Below, in pieces: positions 42,539-52,899 of a stretch of 64,000 nucleotides of DNA. Below the pieces are notes generated by a model, which searched no databases, was not told where the DNA came from, and saw only the letters and a list, made by a program, of their open reading frames with translations. Positions within the stretch are counted from its first letter, which is position 1. Each line of letters begins with the position of its first letter. The stretch spans positions 2,170,001 to 2,234,000 of the forward strand of contig AP026124.1 of assembly GCA_030295235.1 (NCBI GenBank), given 5' to 3'. The translations under genes and the position numbers were made by a program. This DNA comes from Fistulifera solaris. Lineage: Eukaryota > Bacillariophyta > Bacillariophyceae > Naviculales > Stauroneidaceae.

Positions 42539-44518
42539 TCATTCGCTGGGTGCATCCGGCTGGTTGCAAGGGTGCGAATCCTTAAACCAGGGATGTTGCT
42601 GGCACAACGCATCGATTTGAACCAATGTCGGGCAAATTGTATCCACATCGACGTTAAAGCGTCTTGCGTTGTACATTTGCGGAACCATGACCGCATCTAC
42701 AATTGACGGAGAGAACGTACCGAGACAATATGGACCCTGGCGTTGGCGCTTTGTCACCAAGGTCTCCAGCGCAGCTAGTCCTTTCTCATTTGCGGCTCGG
42801 CCAAGTTCCTCGGCGGTTATCGTTCCGTTCGACTGTTTCTCTAGCTCTCTTGTGTAGGGAAAATTCTGCATCGGATGAGTCCCAGAATTGATGATTTGCA
42901 CCATTTCCAATGCGGCATAGCGATCACGGCCATCTTTGGGCGTCAAACAGCGCTTGTGCGGGAATTCGTTTTCGAGGAAATCAATGATTGCTAGACTCTG
43001 ACTCAAACGAAGTGTCTTTCCTGTTTGACTGTCAGTAACTTCGAGCAACGGAATCTGCCCCATCGGACTTTTCGCAACAAATTCCGGTTTGGTTTGCTCC
43101 GCTTCCAACAAGTTTACGGGGATCGTGACATAAGAAATACCTTTTGCCGCCAGCGCGATGCGCACTCGCCAGGTCGAAGAGGATCGCCAGTAGCCGTAGA
43201 GCTTAAATTCGGTGTACCGCTCGTTTGGAGTGACGCAGCAAGCTGGCAACTTGGTGTTGGCCGGCAATACTTTTCCACTGCAATCCCCAAATCCAACTCT
43301 ACCACCGTTGGGAATCTGACAATGACCACGCATCACTACAGTGTCACCATCCTTGAGAAACTTTCGAACTTCGTCACCTACGTTGACTTCCTTGCTACCC
43401 TTCCAGGACAATTCTAGCATACTTCCGTATGAGTCCGGAGTTTGTCCCGATATCGTACCACTACCCAACAAATCTCCGGCTCGCATGATGCATCCCGATA
43501 CCGCATGATGAACCAGCTGTTGTGCCGGATTCCAATACATGTTCTTGAAATTCGACGTGGAAATGGTGTGTGGTTGGGTCTGAACTTCACTTTGAATGGC
43601 CACCGTCAGACAAATATCGTACGAAGAATACGTGGGATCTTGTAAATACTCCAAGGGGACCGGATCTTCCTGTTTTCCGGCCGATGTCGGAGCCGTAAAG
43701 GGTTCCAGTGCGGCGGTCATGACAATCCACGGACTGATCGTTGTTGCAAAGTTCTTGGCGGTAAAGGGTCCTAACGGTACATATTCCCACTTTTGTAAGT
43801 CGCGCGCCGACCAATCATTCATCAACACAAATCCAAAGACACGTTCCTTGGCTTGCTCCATGGTGAGCGGTCCACTGGTATTGGGAGGACCTCCCACGAC
43901 GGCCGCCATTTCCAATTCGAAATCCAGTAAACGACAAGGCCCATACACACTGCCTTGATTCGGATCCTCCGCATCTTTCTGCAGCTGCCCACAGGGACGC
44001 ACGACATCGTGGCCACTCACAAAGACGGTACTCGAACGTCCGTGATACCCGACGGGAAGATGCAACCAGTTGGGTTGCAGGGCATTGTCTTTTCCGCGAA
44101 ACATGATCCCCACATTGGTGGCATGCTCGCGACTCGAATAAAAGTCCGTGTAATCTCCGATACTAACCGGCAAATGGCATTGGACAGTTTGCACATTGTG
44201 AAAGGCTGCCGCACACAGTGGTGAGGAAAGTTGTTCTTGCGAGAAGAGTTCGTGCAGTCTCTGTCGAAAAGCCCGCCAGACTGGACGAGGATGTTCGATG
44301 AAACTGTTCAAGGTGGATTGGTTGAAGACATTGCAGGAAAGACCCGGAACTGTTTCAAATAAACCCGCTTCTTCGAGTACCGACAAATCGATTACAGTAT
44401 TCCCCAAAATAGTAGCACATCTCGGAGGCGCGTCCTGAAAAGAAACAACCCCGAGCGGCAAATTTGACAAGGAAAAGTCCGAGTCGTCCGGAATGTTGAT
44501 GCCGCAACAAGTCGTCAT
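42539..44518 (-). CDS. Fumarylacetoacetase - maleylacetoacetate isomerase fusion
   Basis: One uninterrupted frame of 659 aa. Residues 1-~430 are fumarylacetoacetase: DSDFSLSNLPLGVVSF, HATNVGIMFRGKDNALQPNW, LPVGYHGRSSTVFVSG (catalytic His), DFELEMAAVVGG, FVLMNDWSARDLQKWEY and AKNFATTISPWIV. Residues ~435-659 are a zeta-class GST, maleylacetoacetate isomerase: LYGYWRSSSTWRVRIALAAK, FVAKSPMGQIPLLE, SLAIIDFLENEFP and INSGTHPMQNF. These are the last two steps of Phe/Tyr breakdown (maleylacetoacetate to fumarylacetoacetate to fumarate plus acetoacetate), so the chain holds consecutive activities. The isomerase Cys of the animal SSCS motif is Ser/Thr here (SSST). No signal peptide is seen; a cytosolic location is likely. 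Confidence 0.94.
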   Translation of the reverse strand: MTTCCGINIPDDSDFSLSNLPLGVVSFQDAPPRCATILGNTVIDLSVLEEAGLFETVPGLSCNVFNQSTLNSFIEHPRPVWRAFRQRLHELFSQEQLSSPLCAAAFHNVQTVQCHLPVSIGDYTDFYSSREHATNVGIMFRGKDNALQPNWLHLPVGYHGRSSTVFVSGHDVVRPCGQLQKDAEDPNQGSVYGPCRLLDFELEMAAVVGGPPNTSGPLTMEQAKERVFGFVLMNDWSARDLQKWEYVPLGPFTAKNFATTISPWIVMTAALEPFTAPTSAGKQEDPVPLEYLQDPTYSSYDICLTVAIQSEVQTQPHTISTSNFKNMYWNPAQQLVHHAVSGCIMRAGDLLGSGTISGQTPDSYGSMLELSWKGSKEVNVGDEVRKFLKDGDTVVMRGHCQIPNGGRVGFGDCSGKVLPANTKLPACCVTPNERYTEFKLYGYWRSSSTWRVRIALAAKGISYVTIPVNLLEAEQTKPEFVAKSPMGQIPLLEVTDSQTGKTLRLSQSLAIIDFLENEFPHKRCLTPKDGRDRYAALEMVQIINSGTHPMQNFPYTRELEKQSNGTITAEELGRAANEKGLAALETLVTKRQRQGPYCLGTFSPSIVDAVMVPQMYNARRFNVDVDTICPTLVQIDALCQQHPWFKDSHPCNQPDAPSE

Positions 44519-45008
44519 ACTTAGCTTTTCTTTTGTGGTGATGCCGTTGCACTTGGGAGAGACGATTCAAGTTACAGAATGATTCGATTGAAAGCCTTTA
44601 CAATTGAGAACAACCATGTCAAAAGATGTCCTTCTCGCTCTCTCGTGATGTTTTCTTTTTTTCTTTTTTCCGAACGAACTCTCCCTCTACTCTCTTTCCT
44701 CATTGTCAGTCTGTCCACCCTTCCACCTGTTGTGCCCCTACCTGACCATGTCTTCCGGTTCTGTCACTAAGTAAATAAGACGGTTCCTACTATCTAACTA
44801 AATGATAACGTTGAAATTAGATCTGTACATAAAAACAGATTCAATAGAGATTTGGGTACCGTGTTATGATACCAGTGTACTCACTACCCTATAAAACACG
44901 CCTGTCGGTCTCTCTCTTTCATTCAAACCGCAAACGAAGCATTGCATGATTGCAACGAAAACAAACACTTGTTATACGTCTACGATTGTTGCAAGAAACA
45001 AAAGAACC
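44519..45008. other. Divergent intergenic region
   Basis: 490 bp between the fusion gene and CAP-H2. It contains a long pyrimidine-rich stretch (44627-44740) just upstream of the fusion gene. No RNA gene seen. Confidence 0.4.
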
Positions 45009-47073
45009 ATGGAAGAAGAAGAAGGAATCGAGTCCGTTCTAGCCACTTTGCAGCCGTTGCGGGACTTGGCAAAGAATTGGGATATCGATATCGCTACATG
45101 GTGAGATGATTCTTTGCAGGGAACGGAGTTGTGATCCTTTCCTTTCGAAATTTTGCTGCTCTTATTGATATAAATACTCGACTAACCCATAACTCTTGTT
45201 TTCTTTGATTCATTCTAGCCTGGAAGAATATTTGCACGATTTGGTAGGACATATACCAGGAGCGGAAGATCAGTTGACGATCGATGGACCTTCCCTGAAC
45301 TTTGCCCAAGCGGCTCTTGTGCTACAAAATTCCTCCAATATTTACAGTCGCAAAGTCGAATACCTGTATGCACTCGTCTATAAATCGCTGGAAGAAAACT
45401 TTCAGGTACAAAATGGCAAAGTCGTCCGACCGCGACACGCCGATCCGGACATTGATGACTTTTTAGCGTTTGATCCGTACCAAGAGTTCTTGCTGCTCGA
45501 CGATGTCTTGCCCACCGATGATTCACCGGATAATCGTAAAATTGATCTCGTGGAAGAGAAAGCGGAGGAATCCACACCGGGACGCTCGATGACCCGTCTA
45601 TCGTTGACGGAAAATAAAAGTGTGACGGCCATTAATGATGTTGCGTACAAGACGTTATTGGATCCACACGGCAGTACACTTCGTCTTTTGAAAGCACCAG
45701 TGGCCGAAGATGGATGGTTACGATTACCTGGAACAAATTCGGGAAAAATACAGTCTTCTTCGACTCCCTTGTCTCCTCTTCCGCAAAGTCTTCAGGAACC
45801 CAGTGGAGAAGAAAGTATGGAAATGGAAAGGGGTTTCGGGGAATTTAATGGTGGAAATGACAACGATAATGATGATGATGACGGTCCCGGATTCTTCATG
45901 AATGATGATGATGAGGTGGAGTTACCTGTAGCAACGCAGCAATTGGCTTTTGCCAAGCCGGCCAGACACGTGACTTTCGCGGAATCTGAACCAGCACCCA
46001 AACAAGATCCCTGGGCTCTCCTCGATCCGCATTCGGTCGATTCTGTCACGAAAGCCAAGCCGTTGAAAATAGGCAAGTCCATTCGATTGCCAAAAGGAAT
46101 CACTGAGCCACCATCCGCATGCGTGACGGGAGCCCGAACTCGACGTATCATGCGTCCCAACAATCCTACATCGCAGGCTAACACGGCAACAGGAAAGCGC
46201 CGATTCGATCCCACCGAATCTTTTAACAGCCAATTTGCATTCGGAAAGCACTCTGTGAACGACGACGAGACCGTGCCTTTCTTGCCGCTTCAAGGCTTGG
46301 CGTTTGGCGATGAATTCACGTATGTCTACCAAGCGACGACGAAACGACTTGCTGCTCAGCGAAGAGAACTTCGTCAACAGGAACAGTCAAAAGCAGCTCA
46401 ATCCAACTTTGACGAAGAGGACGATGAGGATCAGTATGGTGATGGATTTGTCTTTGGCTATCCTCAGGAAGGGAATACAGAACTGATGTCCTTGGATGAA
46501 ATGTACAATCGAGAGAATGGTAAGTTTATGCAACTGCGATCGATATCACGCATTTAGCATTTTGATCGAATACTAACTATTCCTCCACAAGATGACGCAC
46601 ACACAGGGGCTACTTTCGAAGAACTATGCCGAGCGCACTTGCAAGCTTTTGCCCGAGAAGCAGAAAAGTACGCGTCTGAAACAAAATTGACGCAAAGGGT
46701 AGATCAGTGGCAACAAAGACTGCAGCCATTGTTACAAGAAGAGGAAGAACGTCCTGTCTTTGATATTTATGAATATGGACATCAGGTAATCGAATCATTG
46801 GAAAATGAGATCACTAAGATCCCTCCTGATACGAACGAGAAGCCAAGCTTGATTGTCGACTTTAGCCGAGTTACTCGTCAAAAACCGAATTTTGAAGTAT
46901 GTCGTTTGTTCTTGGCGAGTTTAAGTTTGACCAATAGCGGCAACGTCCGTTTTGTCGAGACATCGGCCGACGGTAACTCTCTAAGCATCGAGCTGCTAAA
47001 CCGTGAAGTTGAATTGCCCACAGAAAACTACCTGGCCCCTAGTGTTCGAGAGACGAGTAGCATGGTAATGTGA
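45009..47073 (+). CDS. NCAPH2: Condensin-2 complex subunit H2 (CAP-H2)
   Basis: Three exons: 45009-45100, 45219-46519, 46592-47073 (introns 118 and 72 bp), 624 aa, all joints in frame. The N-terminal kleisin block (LQPLRDLAKNWDIDIATC, LEEYLHDL) and the region NFAQAALVLQNSSNIYSRKVEYLYALV match the CNDH2 N-terminus. Acidic low-complexity follows, and the third exon ends with a winged-helix-like C-terminus (FEVCRLFLASLSLTNSGNV). CAP-H2 bridges the SMC heads of condensin II and acts in chromosome compaction. The first exon is short and is easily missed. Confidence 0.88.
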
Positions 47074-47165
47074 AAAGAGGCATAGACGTGGAGTTTACAA
47101 AAACAAACAACATTTAAGCATTAGATTGCATCGTGTTATTAAACAACTCTCCTCAGTTCGGCGAC

Positions 47166-48106
47166 CTAGTCACGAATGAACGCATTCTTGTATGCATTCG
47201 TAATAGACTCAATAGATAATAGAATGATCATGGCATGGGGCGCGCAGCGGCCATAGTAGGCACTGAACGAGCTGAAAAATCCCATGGGTCCTTCCTTCTT
47301 AAAAATCTGGACGGAACAATCGATGACACCCTTGTATGGCATAACACCGGTCATTGGATCTGGCTTCTGAGCCATTAAGCGCGATTTGATCAAATCAAAT
47401 GGAAGACTGAACAAAGCCGCGGTGAAACCGGCAATCGCCGATGCACCGAGTTGGGTCGGTACACTGGGTCCTTTCGTCATGGGATCATTGAGCAACGCCG
47501 CCACCATCTCCTTGGCTTGATCGTAGCACGCCATCATGCCGACGTTCATGGACATTCCGCGTAAAACATTCGGCGCCAATCCCTTGTACAGGGCCGCGAC
47601 ACCTTCCTCCTTGGCCGTTCGGAATAACGCATCGAAGACATTCTTGTAGTTTCTACGGTCTTTGGGCTCGGCCATGCCGTCCGATTGCAGTCGCACCAAA
47701 GCGATATCGAACGGCGTACCGATACATACAGCAATTGAGCCACTCGCCATACCCGAAAGAGTTTTTTGCAAAAATTGATGGGCTGGCCGTGATTCCACTC
47801 AACCAGTTTGTCCGAGAAAGAACGATGCAATCCGATGCGGGCTGTTCCGTACACGAGCTGACGACCAATTGCGGCATCCACACCTTTATATATGGACATG
47901 AACCCGTCGTTCTGGATGAGATTACCGAGAACTGTCGTGAAACCAGGGACGGGCTTGCCTGGATTCAATTGACCGTACAATTGCATGCGCACTTTCGCTA
48001 AATCCATCGGATGAATTACGACAGAGGCGCACGTGGCCGCGGCACCTCCACATACAAATGGCTGGAGTGTTTTAGCAACGGAACTGGATTTGGGAGAAGT
48101 TGCCAT
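47166..48106 (-). CDS. Mitochondrial carrier, oxoglutarate/malate-like (SLC25)
   Basis: About 313 aa from ATG 48106. Three SLC25 modules: IHPMDLAKVRMQL, TPFDIALVRLQSDG, and LPFDLIKSRLMAQ, each with the PxD/E-x2-K/R signature. The frame changes at the A5 run (47770-47774, T on the sense strand): one extra T restores PINFLQKTLSGMASG, joining the first module to the rest. The second module reads DRRNYKNVFDALFRTAKEEG, very like the oxoglutarate carrier. Substrate assignment rests on this similarity. It converges with CAP-H2, 92 bp apart. Confidence 0.85.
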
Positions 48107-48749
48107 GATGAAGGAAGATTCGTTCATGGGTGGTTTTGTTTTTTTTTCACTCTATTGTGACCAAGAAAATTTTCTTGTTCCGATGAACTTAAAGTTCCTG
48201 AAGGATCCGGGCGCTTTTCCTCTACCCAGCGATGAGACGGACAGACACTATTCGTAAAAAAAGCTACACGGTGGTCATTGCTCAATGTACAAAGCATCCA
48301 CTGTGCCATCGGAAAGGGAAGGCCAGGACGAGGAACGGACAGGCGGATAAGATGACGTACGTGTTTCTTGTTTGTTTTTACTAACAGTACCTGGTACGGA
48401 GTACTACAAAATTCAAGACTATCTTGACTCCTCTTGATTGGTTCCACGATAAGTGGTGCGACACGCTGTCCTTTCAACCACCGTTTTCGTCGGTATGAAC
48501 TTTGAAGATATTGAAAACCATGTCATTGTCTTCAAGCGAATACATTGAACGCTGTTGAGACTTGTCTCCCTTGCAACAAATAAAAGCCTTTCGATATTTA
48601 TTAACTGGATACTCCTAGAAGGTAAGCGTTGTTGTGATCCCATGAAATGAACGAGCGAGCGTAAAGGAGGAGGAATACTGAATACTTTGCACATTGTTAC
48701 TCCTTTCGTCATGCAACTTTTTTCAGGTATCACCAAAAAACGTGACAGC
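48107..48749. other. Divergent intergenic region
   Basis: 643 bp between the carrier gene (minus) and the small acidic protein (plus). It contains the AGTACCTGGTAC motif at 48386-48397, continuing into a GGAGTACT arm. Open frames here lack coding character. Confidence 0.4.
48386..48405. promoter_or_regulatory. GTAC-rich inverted repeat
   Basis: Contains AGTACCTGGTAC followed by GGAGTACT. The 12-base core equals the repeat at 17414 and shares ACGGAGTAC with the palindrome at 2646. Confidence 0.35.
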
Positions 48750-49127
48750 ATGAGCGCAACCGAAGAAGCCGATTATTCTACTACAGTGGAAATGGAGTTT
48801 CGGGATGATGGGGTCGTGACGAGCGGGGAACAGAACGAAGACGTGTCCGGCGATCCCGCAACCGACATTCCTTTGTTCACCGCAGAAGAATCAAAAGAGC
48901 TACAGAAACATCTGAACGATCAGTTGGAAGCGTGCATAAGCGATTATCGCAGCAAAGTCAAACAGTTGTTCAAGGAGTTTGTCGTGTTCTATGAAGTAGC
49001 GACACAGGTTGTCGAACAGTGGAAGGCTCCCTATGAAAACCAGCTGGCGGAGCAGACTCGATTAGAAGCTGTCGAACATGATGTTGAGCAAACGATGAAG
49101 AATATTCCCTGGATGAATCCGAATTAG
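48750..49127 (+). CDS. Small acidic helical protein, unknown
   Basis: 125 aa from ATG 48750. The N-terminus is acidic and disordered. Residues 55-115 form a helix (TAEESKELQKHLNDQLEACI, FVVFYEVATQVVEQWKAPYE) with heptad character. No domain recognised. The codon pattern and uninterrupted frame support a real gene. Possibly a subunit of a small coiled-coil complex; this is an inference. Confidence 0.65.
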   Translation: MSATEEADYSTTVEMEFRDDGVVTSGEQNEDVSGDPATDIPLFTAEESKELQKHLNDQLEACISDYRSKVKQLFKEFVVFYEVATQVVEQWKAPYENQLAEQTRLEAVEHDVEQTMKNIPWMNPN

Positions 49128-49266
49128 AATATGAAGTGGTGAGCTTCGAAAATCGACAGCGATTTGTTGCAATACAAGGTCCAGGTTTCGTTGTTGATAT
49201 ATTCAGCTGTAACAAAAAGTGGTATCGTAGTATAGCAGTCGCATGTCGTAGCAGTTCCTCTGGGTT

Positions 49267-50067
49267 TCATTCGTGTTTGCTGTATTCGCTCCATACTTCG
49301 GTCTTTTTTGCAAATTCATGTTCCCAGCGATTCCAAACAAAACCAATAGCGTTCAATCTTTTCAATCGCTTTGACGACAGAAGTTTCTTGTTGTAAAGTT
49401 TGCGTTGGTTGCTTACCCAGTGAGCTAAAGGTTGATTTTCAATGTAAGTAATAGGCACACAGCAGTCGCCGTGATCGTTCCGATACGCTTGGAGTTCACG
49501 ATAGCGTTGTTCCCAAACGAATTCACGAAATGGCATCCTCCAGTCTGCATCCAGTTGATTTAATGCTTTCACTTGTTGTACAGAAAGCTCGGCGACTCGT
49601 TGTTTTTGCATCCATTTTCCTAGGTGACTGTTGCGCGGAATCGCTGTCGCCAAACTTGTACATAGAGAAGATGATGCTTTTTCTGATTTCAGTTGCATTT
49701 GTTCTTGCAGTTCACGATAACATGCCCACCAGTCGCTCTCGTCATTATCTACTGGATCCTCCAGAGCGTTCCAAGAAAATCCTAGTCGATCGAGTATTTC
49801 AATCCGTTCGGGTGTCAACGAACAGGGTTTTCGACCGGTGACGAAATTCCGATATTGCTGCCGCTGTTTGGTAACCCAAAGTCCGAGCCCCGGATCTTCT
49901 TTGTAGCGCTTAGGGACACGTACATGGCCGTGTTGCTTCTTGAATTCCAGTAGTTGACTCGCACGGGTCATCCATGGTCCTTTCGTGACGGTTGCCAAGG
50001 CTGCGACGCCATGCGGAAAGAACCAAAGGAGGATTGTAGCCAGGAAAGTGAGATGATTGTGCATCAT
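49267..50067 (-). CDS. Secreted helicase-associated-domain (HA) repeat protein
   Basis: 266 aa. Signal peptide (MMHNHLTFLATILLWFFPHGVAALA). Then helicase-associated repeats: LLEFKKQHGHVRVPKRY with GLWVTKQRQQYRN, LGKWMQKQR, and LQAYRNDHGDCCVPITY with LAHWVSNQRKLYN, a W-x2-N/K-QR pattern repeated three times. No helicase motor is attached. HA repeats are common as stand-alone proteins in diatoms and their role is not established. The signal peptide makes nucleic-acid action in the nucleus doubtful, unless it is a plastid-targeting signal. Confidence 0.82.
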   Translation of the reverse strand: MMHNHLTFLATILLWFFPHGVAALATVTKGPWMTRASQLLEFKKQHGHVRVPKRYKEDPGLGLWVTKQRQQYRNFVTGRKPCSLTPERIEILDRLGFSWNALEDPVDNDESDWWACYRELQEQMQLKSEKASSSLCTSLATAIPRNSHLGKWMQKQRVAELSVQQVKALNQLDADWRMPFREFVWEQRYRELQAYRNDHGDCCVPITYIENQPLAHWVSNQRKLYNKKLLSSKRLKRLNAIGFVWNRWEHEFAKKTEVWSEYSKHE

Positions 50068-50889
50068 AGTTATCTACCAATAAAACTGAATACTCATATT
50101 GAAGAGAGTTTTTTTTCTTTAAGCGCTATGTATTACGCTTGGATATTATATTTTATGAAAAACAACAATGAAATGCATTTACACTATCGGATGCACATCA
50201 TTTGTGTGCGCCAGAATTTTTTTCGGTGAGATTTTGTGGATAGAAACGGAGCTGAAATGTGGCAGAATGAAACGGCATCGAAAGTCTAAATCCAAAATAT
50301 AGTCCTGTACCGGTAAGTCCGTTAAATGGGAGTTGTCGGTAAGCAACGTTACCTGGTAGGGGGGACCCAAGAGGACTAGGGAGGCTCTCTTCTACAAAGC
50401 GAAGCGATTCTCCGTTTCTCAACATGATTATTGGTCAAGACGATGTTGCGGATCACAGAATTTCATCAAATCTAAAATTGTGTTCACTAGTAAGCATTAA
50501 TAATCGTAAAACCGAAAGCCGATTATCATAACTGCTTGAACCGATCTCGAGAGTTACGCCCCTAGCAATTTGTTTTTGCGGCCTTAATACTATCCGGTAA
50601 ATATTTTCGACCTTCCATCTAGCCAGGAATTCTCTAGCAGGCAAATACGCAGCCTCATCAACGACGTAGTTGTGACACGTTGGCCAAAATGAATAATGAA
50701 TACTTTCATATCGCCTTAGATCTTGAAAGCCTGCAACAGTAAAGATGTATCCTGTTCGAAGAGAAACACACGCAAGATCTTTTTCTAAGTAAATAACGAA
50801 TGTGACTCATGCCGAAAATCTAAGTAGAATCTAAATAGCGTTACAAGAAGTGTTAGATTCGACACCAGCTCGCGACATTATCAAAGTAC
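50068..50889. other. Intergenic region between the HA protein and FCP cluster
   Basis: About 820 bp. Short open frames (50179-50644, minus) have no recognisable product. No repeat or RNA gene identified. The 3' end of the first FCP copy lies at its right edge. Confidence 0.4.
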
Positions 50890-51477
50890 TTAGTAGAGGA
50901 AAGGAAGACCAGTGATGAGGGTGTCAAGACCATCGAATCCAGGGCTAACCAAGTTTTGGCTGTCGTGACGGAGCAATTCCAAAGTGGCAAGCATGGCAAG
51001 GCGTCCGTGCTGCAACTCCTGTGTCTGGCGCTTCTTCAACTCAGCGGGGGCAAGTTCCGGCTTTCCAACTTCGAAGTTACCCAAGAAGCCGTAGTAGTCA
51101 ACAGCACCGACAAGGAAGAAAATCTGGGCCCATCCAAGGGCAGGGATGGCCTCAAGGGCGGCAACACCGTTGGGCACATCAGCGAACTTGAGTCCAGGAG
51201 CGATCTCACCAGGGAAGCGGTAAAACTCAGGGACAACGTATCCGATCACAGCAAGCTGGGCAACACGTCCGTGCTTGAGCTCAGCGGTGCGATATTGGTC
51301 GAAAACCTCAGGACCGGCACCAGACGAAAGGCGGTAAGGATCCCAGTAACCGGTGGGGGCAATAACACCGGCCTCATCTTCGTAAGCCATCTTCAAGGCC
51401 GAAGAAGTGGCCTTGCTGGTCGAGGAAGTGAAAGCAGCGGCAGAGCCGGCAAGGAGGGCAGCGATAGCGAGCTTCAT
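50890..51477 (-). CDS. Fucoxanthin-chlorophyll a/c protein (Lhcf type), intact
   Basis: 195 aa, single exon. The bipartite plastid presequence (MKLAIAALLAGSAAAFTSS) has the Phe at the signal cleavage site. LHC helix 1: YRTAELKHGRVAQLAVIGYV (conserved E and R/H for chlorophyll); helix 2: LGWAQIFFLVGAVDYYGFLG; helix 3: TQELQHGRLAMLATLELL. Typical of the thylakoid FCP antenna that binds fucoxanthin and chlorophylls a and c. It lacks the intron present in the two other copies of this cluster. Light regulation is expected; no element is assigned. Confidence 0.94.
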   Translation of the reverse strand: MKLAIAALLAGSAAAFTSSTSKATSSALKMAYEDEAGVIAPTGYWDPYRLSSGAGPEVFDQYRTAELKHGRVAQLAVIGYVVPEFYRFPGEIAPGLKFADVPNGVAALEAIPALGWAQIFFLVGAVDYYGFLGNFEVGKPELAPAELKKRQTQELQHGRLAMLATLELLRHDSQNLVSPGFDGLDTLITGLPFLY

Positions 51478-52233
51478 GGTTACTTGAATGGTCTGGAAAG
51501 CAAGTTTGAGATGATGGCACTCCGTTGAGGATGAATCGGCAGAGGACCGTCGTCGTCGACGGTCTTTTCTACGCGTTTGCGTATGTGTAATAGTTGAAGC
51601 TCGATCTTTTGCGCGATCTTTCCGTTCGCTTTTCTCGTCTTCCCGCCTTCGATATTGTGCGGAATACAGTACATCTTACGTCATTGAATGTAAAATACCC
51701 TGATGTATACAGTATACAGTTAATAAAAGTCGAACGGAATGGTTTAAGTCGATGTCGGACCGGTTACGCTACTCCTAGTTAGGTGTGTGACGTGCGAGTG
51801 CGACGCCCCGAAAGTATAGCTAACCTAGGTCTAGCTGGTATCTTGAGTTTTGAGCCTCGAGAGACTCCAAACTGGAAGTGATCGATGCTTGGAAATACAA
51901 TGCATATTCCAACACAACTAATAATCCTTTCTGGGTAATATCCCCCTTCGATGTCGAGCATCAACCGAAAGAGGTAGCAAGCCCTTCAACATACATCTTT
52001 GTTGCGCCTGAAGTCGTCCGTCTTCAAAATTCCAAACGAGCTACGGTATCCAAGAATAGTTTTCCGCAATATTCAGTAAAATTGCAGTATTGCCTGAAAT
52101 ACCAATTGCCAAACAGATTACGTGACGATATACTGTAGCGTCAATCCAAAATCTGATTCTGAGTTGGCAAAAATATCAGCTCAACCACATGTTGATTATC
52201 AAGGGGAGCTGAAGGCATTACATTACTAGCTCA
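51478..52233. other. Intergenic region between FCP copies 1 and 2
   Basis: 756 bp. It holds the promoter of the first FCP and the 3' flank of the pseudogene. No other gene seen. Confidence 0.4.
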
Positions 52234-52899
52234 TTACTTAGTAAAGGAAGGAAAGACCGGGATCAACTTGCCAAGACCATCGAACCCCGGGCTGACAAAG
52301 GTCCGGCTGTCATGGCGTAACAATTTAAAAACAGCAAGCATGGCGTTGCGGCCGTGCTGCAACTCCTGCAACTGACGCTGCTCCAAAACGATTATAAAGT
52401 AAGAGAATGAAAAGGATGAGTTTCCAGACCTGCAGGCGCAGTTGCACGAGAAAAGCGAGAAGTATCACGTACCTTTAGGTTCAAGGTTGGGCTGACCGGA
52501 AGGGAAGTTACCCAAGAAGCCATAGTAGTCCACAGCACCGATGAGAAAGAACATCTGAGCCCATCCAAGGGCAGGGATGGCGTCAAGGGCGGCAACACCG
52601 TTGGGTACATCAGCAAACTTGAGTCCAGGGGCAATCTCACCAGGGAAATGGAACACTTCGTGAACGATGTAACCAATGACGGCAAGTTGCGCAACACGGC
52701 CGTGCTTGAGTTCCGAAGTGCGTTACGCCTCAAAGGTCTCGGCGTCAATGTTCTTGGAAAGACCCAAAGGATCGAGGAAACCAGTCGGAGCGATGACACC
52801 GAGCTCGTTTTCTTACGACATCTTTAAGTCCGACGAGGAAGCCGACGGTGCGAACGCAGCGGAAGAGCTGGCGAGGAGGGTTGCGATAGCGAGTTTCAT
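52234..52899 (-). pseudogene. FCP (Lhcf) pseudogene with two Tyr-to-TAA changes
   Basis: Starts MKLAIATLLASSSAAFAPS at 52899. Codon 29 (52813-52815) is TAA where copy 3 has TAC Tyr (MSYENELG). Codon 59 (52723-52725) is TAA where copy 3 has TAC (FAQYRTAELKHGR). The rest of exon 1 (to 52473) is well conserved through LGWAQMFFLIGAVDYYGFLG. The intron donor GTACGT is intact, but the acceptor is lost: exon 2 (52388-52236; QLQELQHGRNAMLA) is preceded by ATCG instead of AG. The C-terminus has also drifted. Both stops are C-to-A at a Tyr codon. Confidence 0.92.

Noticed and set aside
46510-46600. Stop of CAP-H2 at 46557
   Set aside because: The GTAAGT donor at 46520 and the acceptor before 46592 join MYNREN to DDAHTGATFEELCR in frame, so it is an intron.
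52234-52899. TAA reassigned to Tyr
   Set aside because: TAA ends other genes here (for example the lumen protein and FCP copy 3), and this copy also lost its splice acceptor, so it is a pseudogene.
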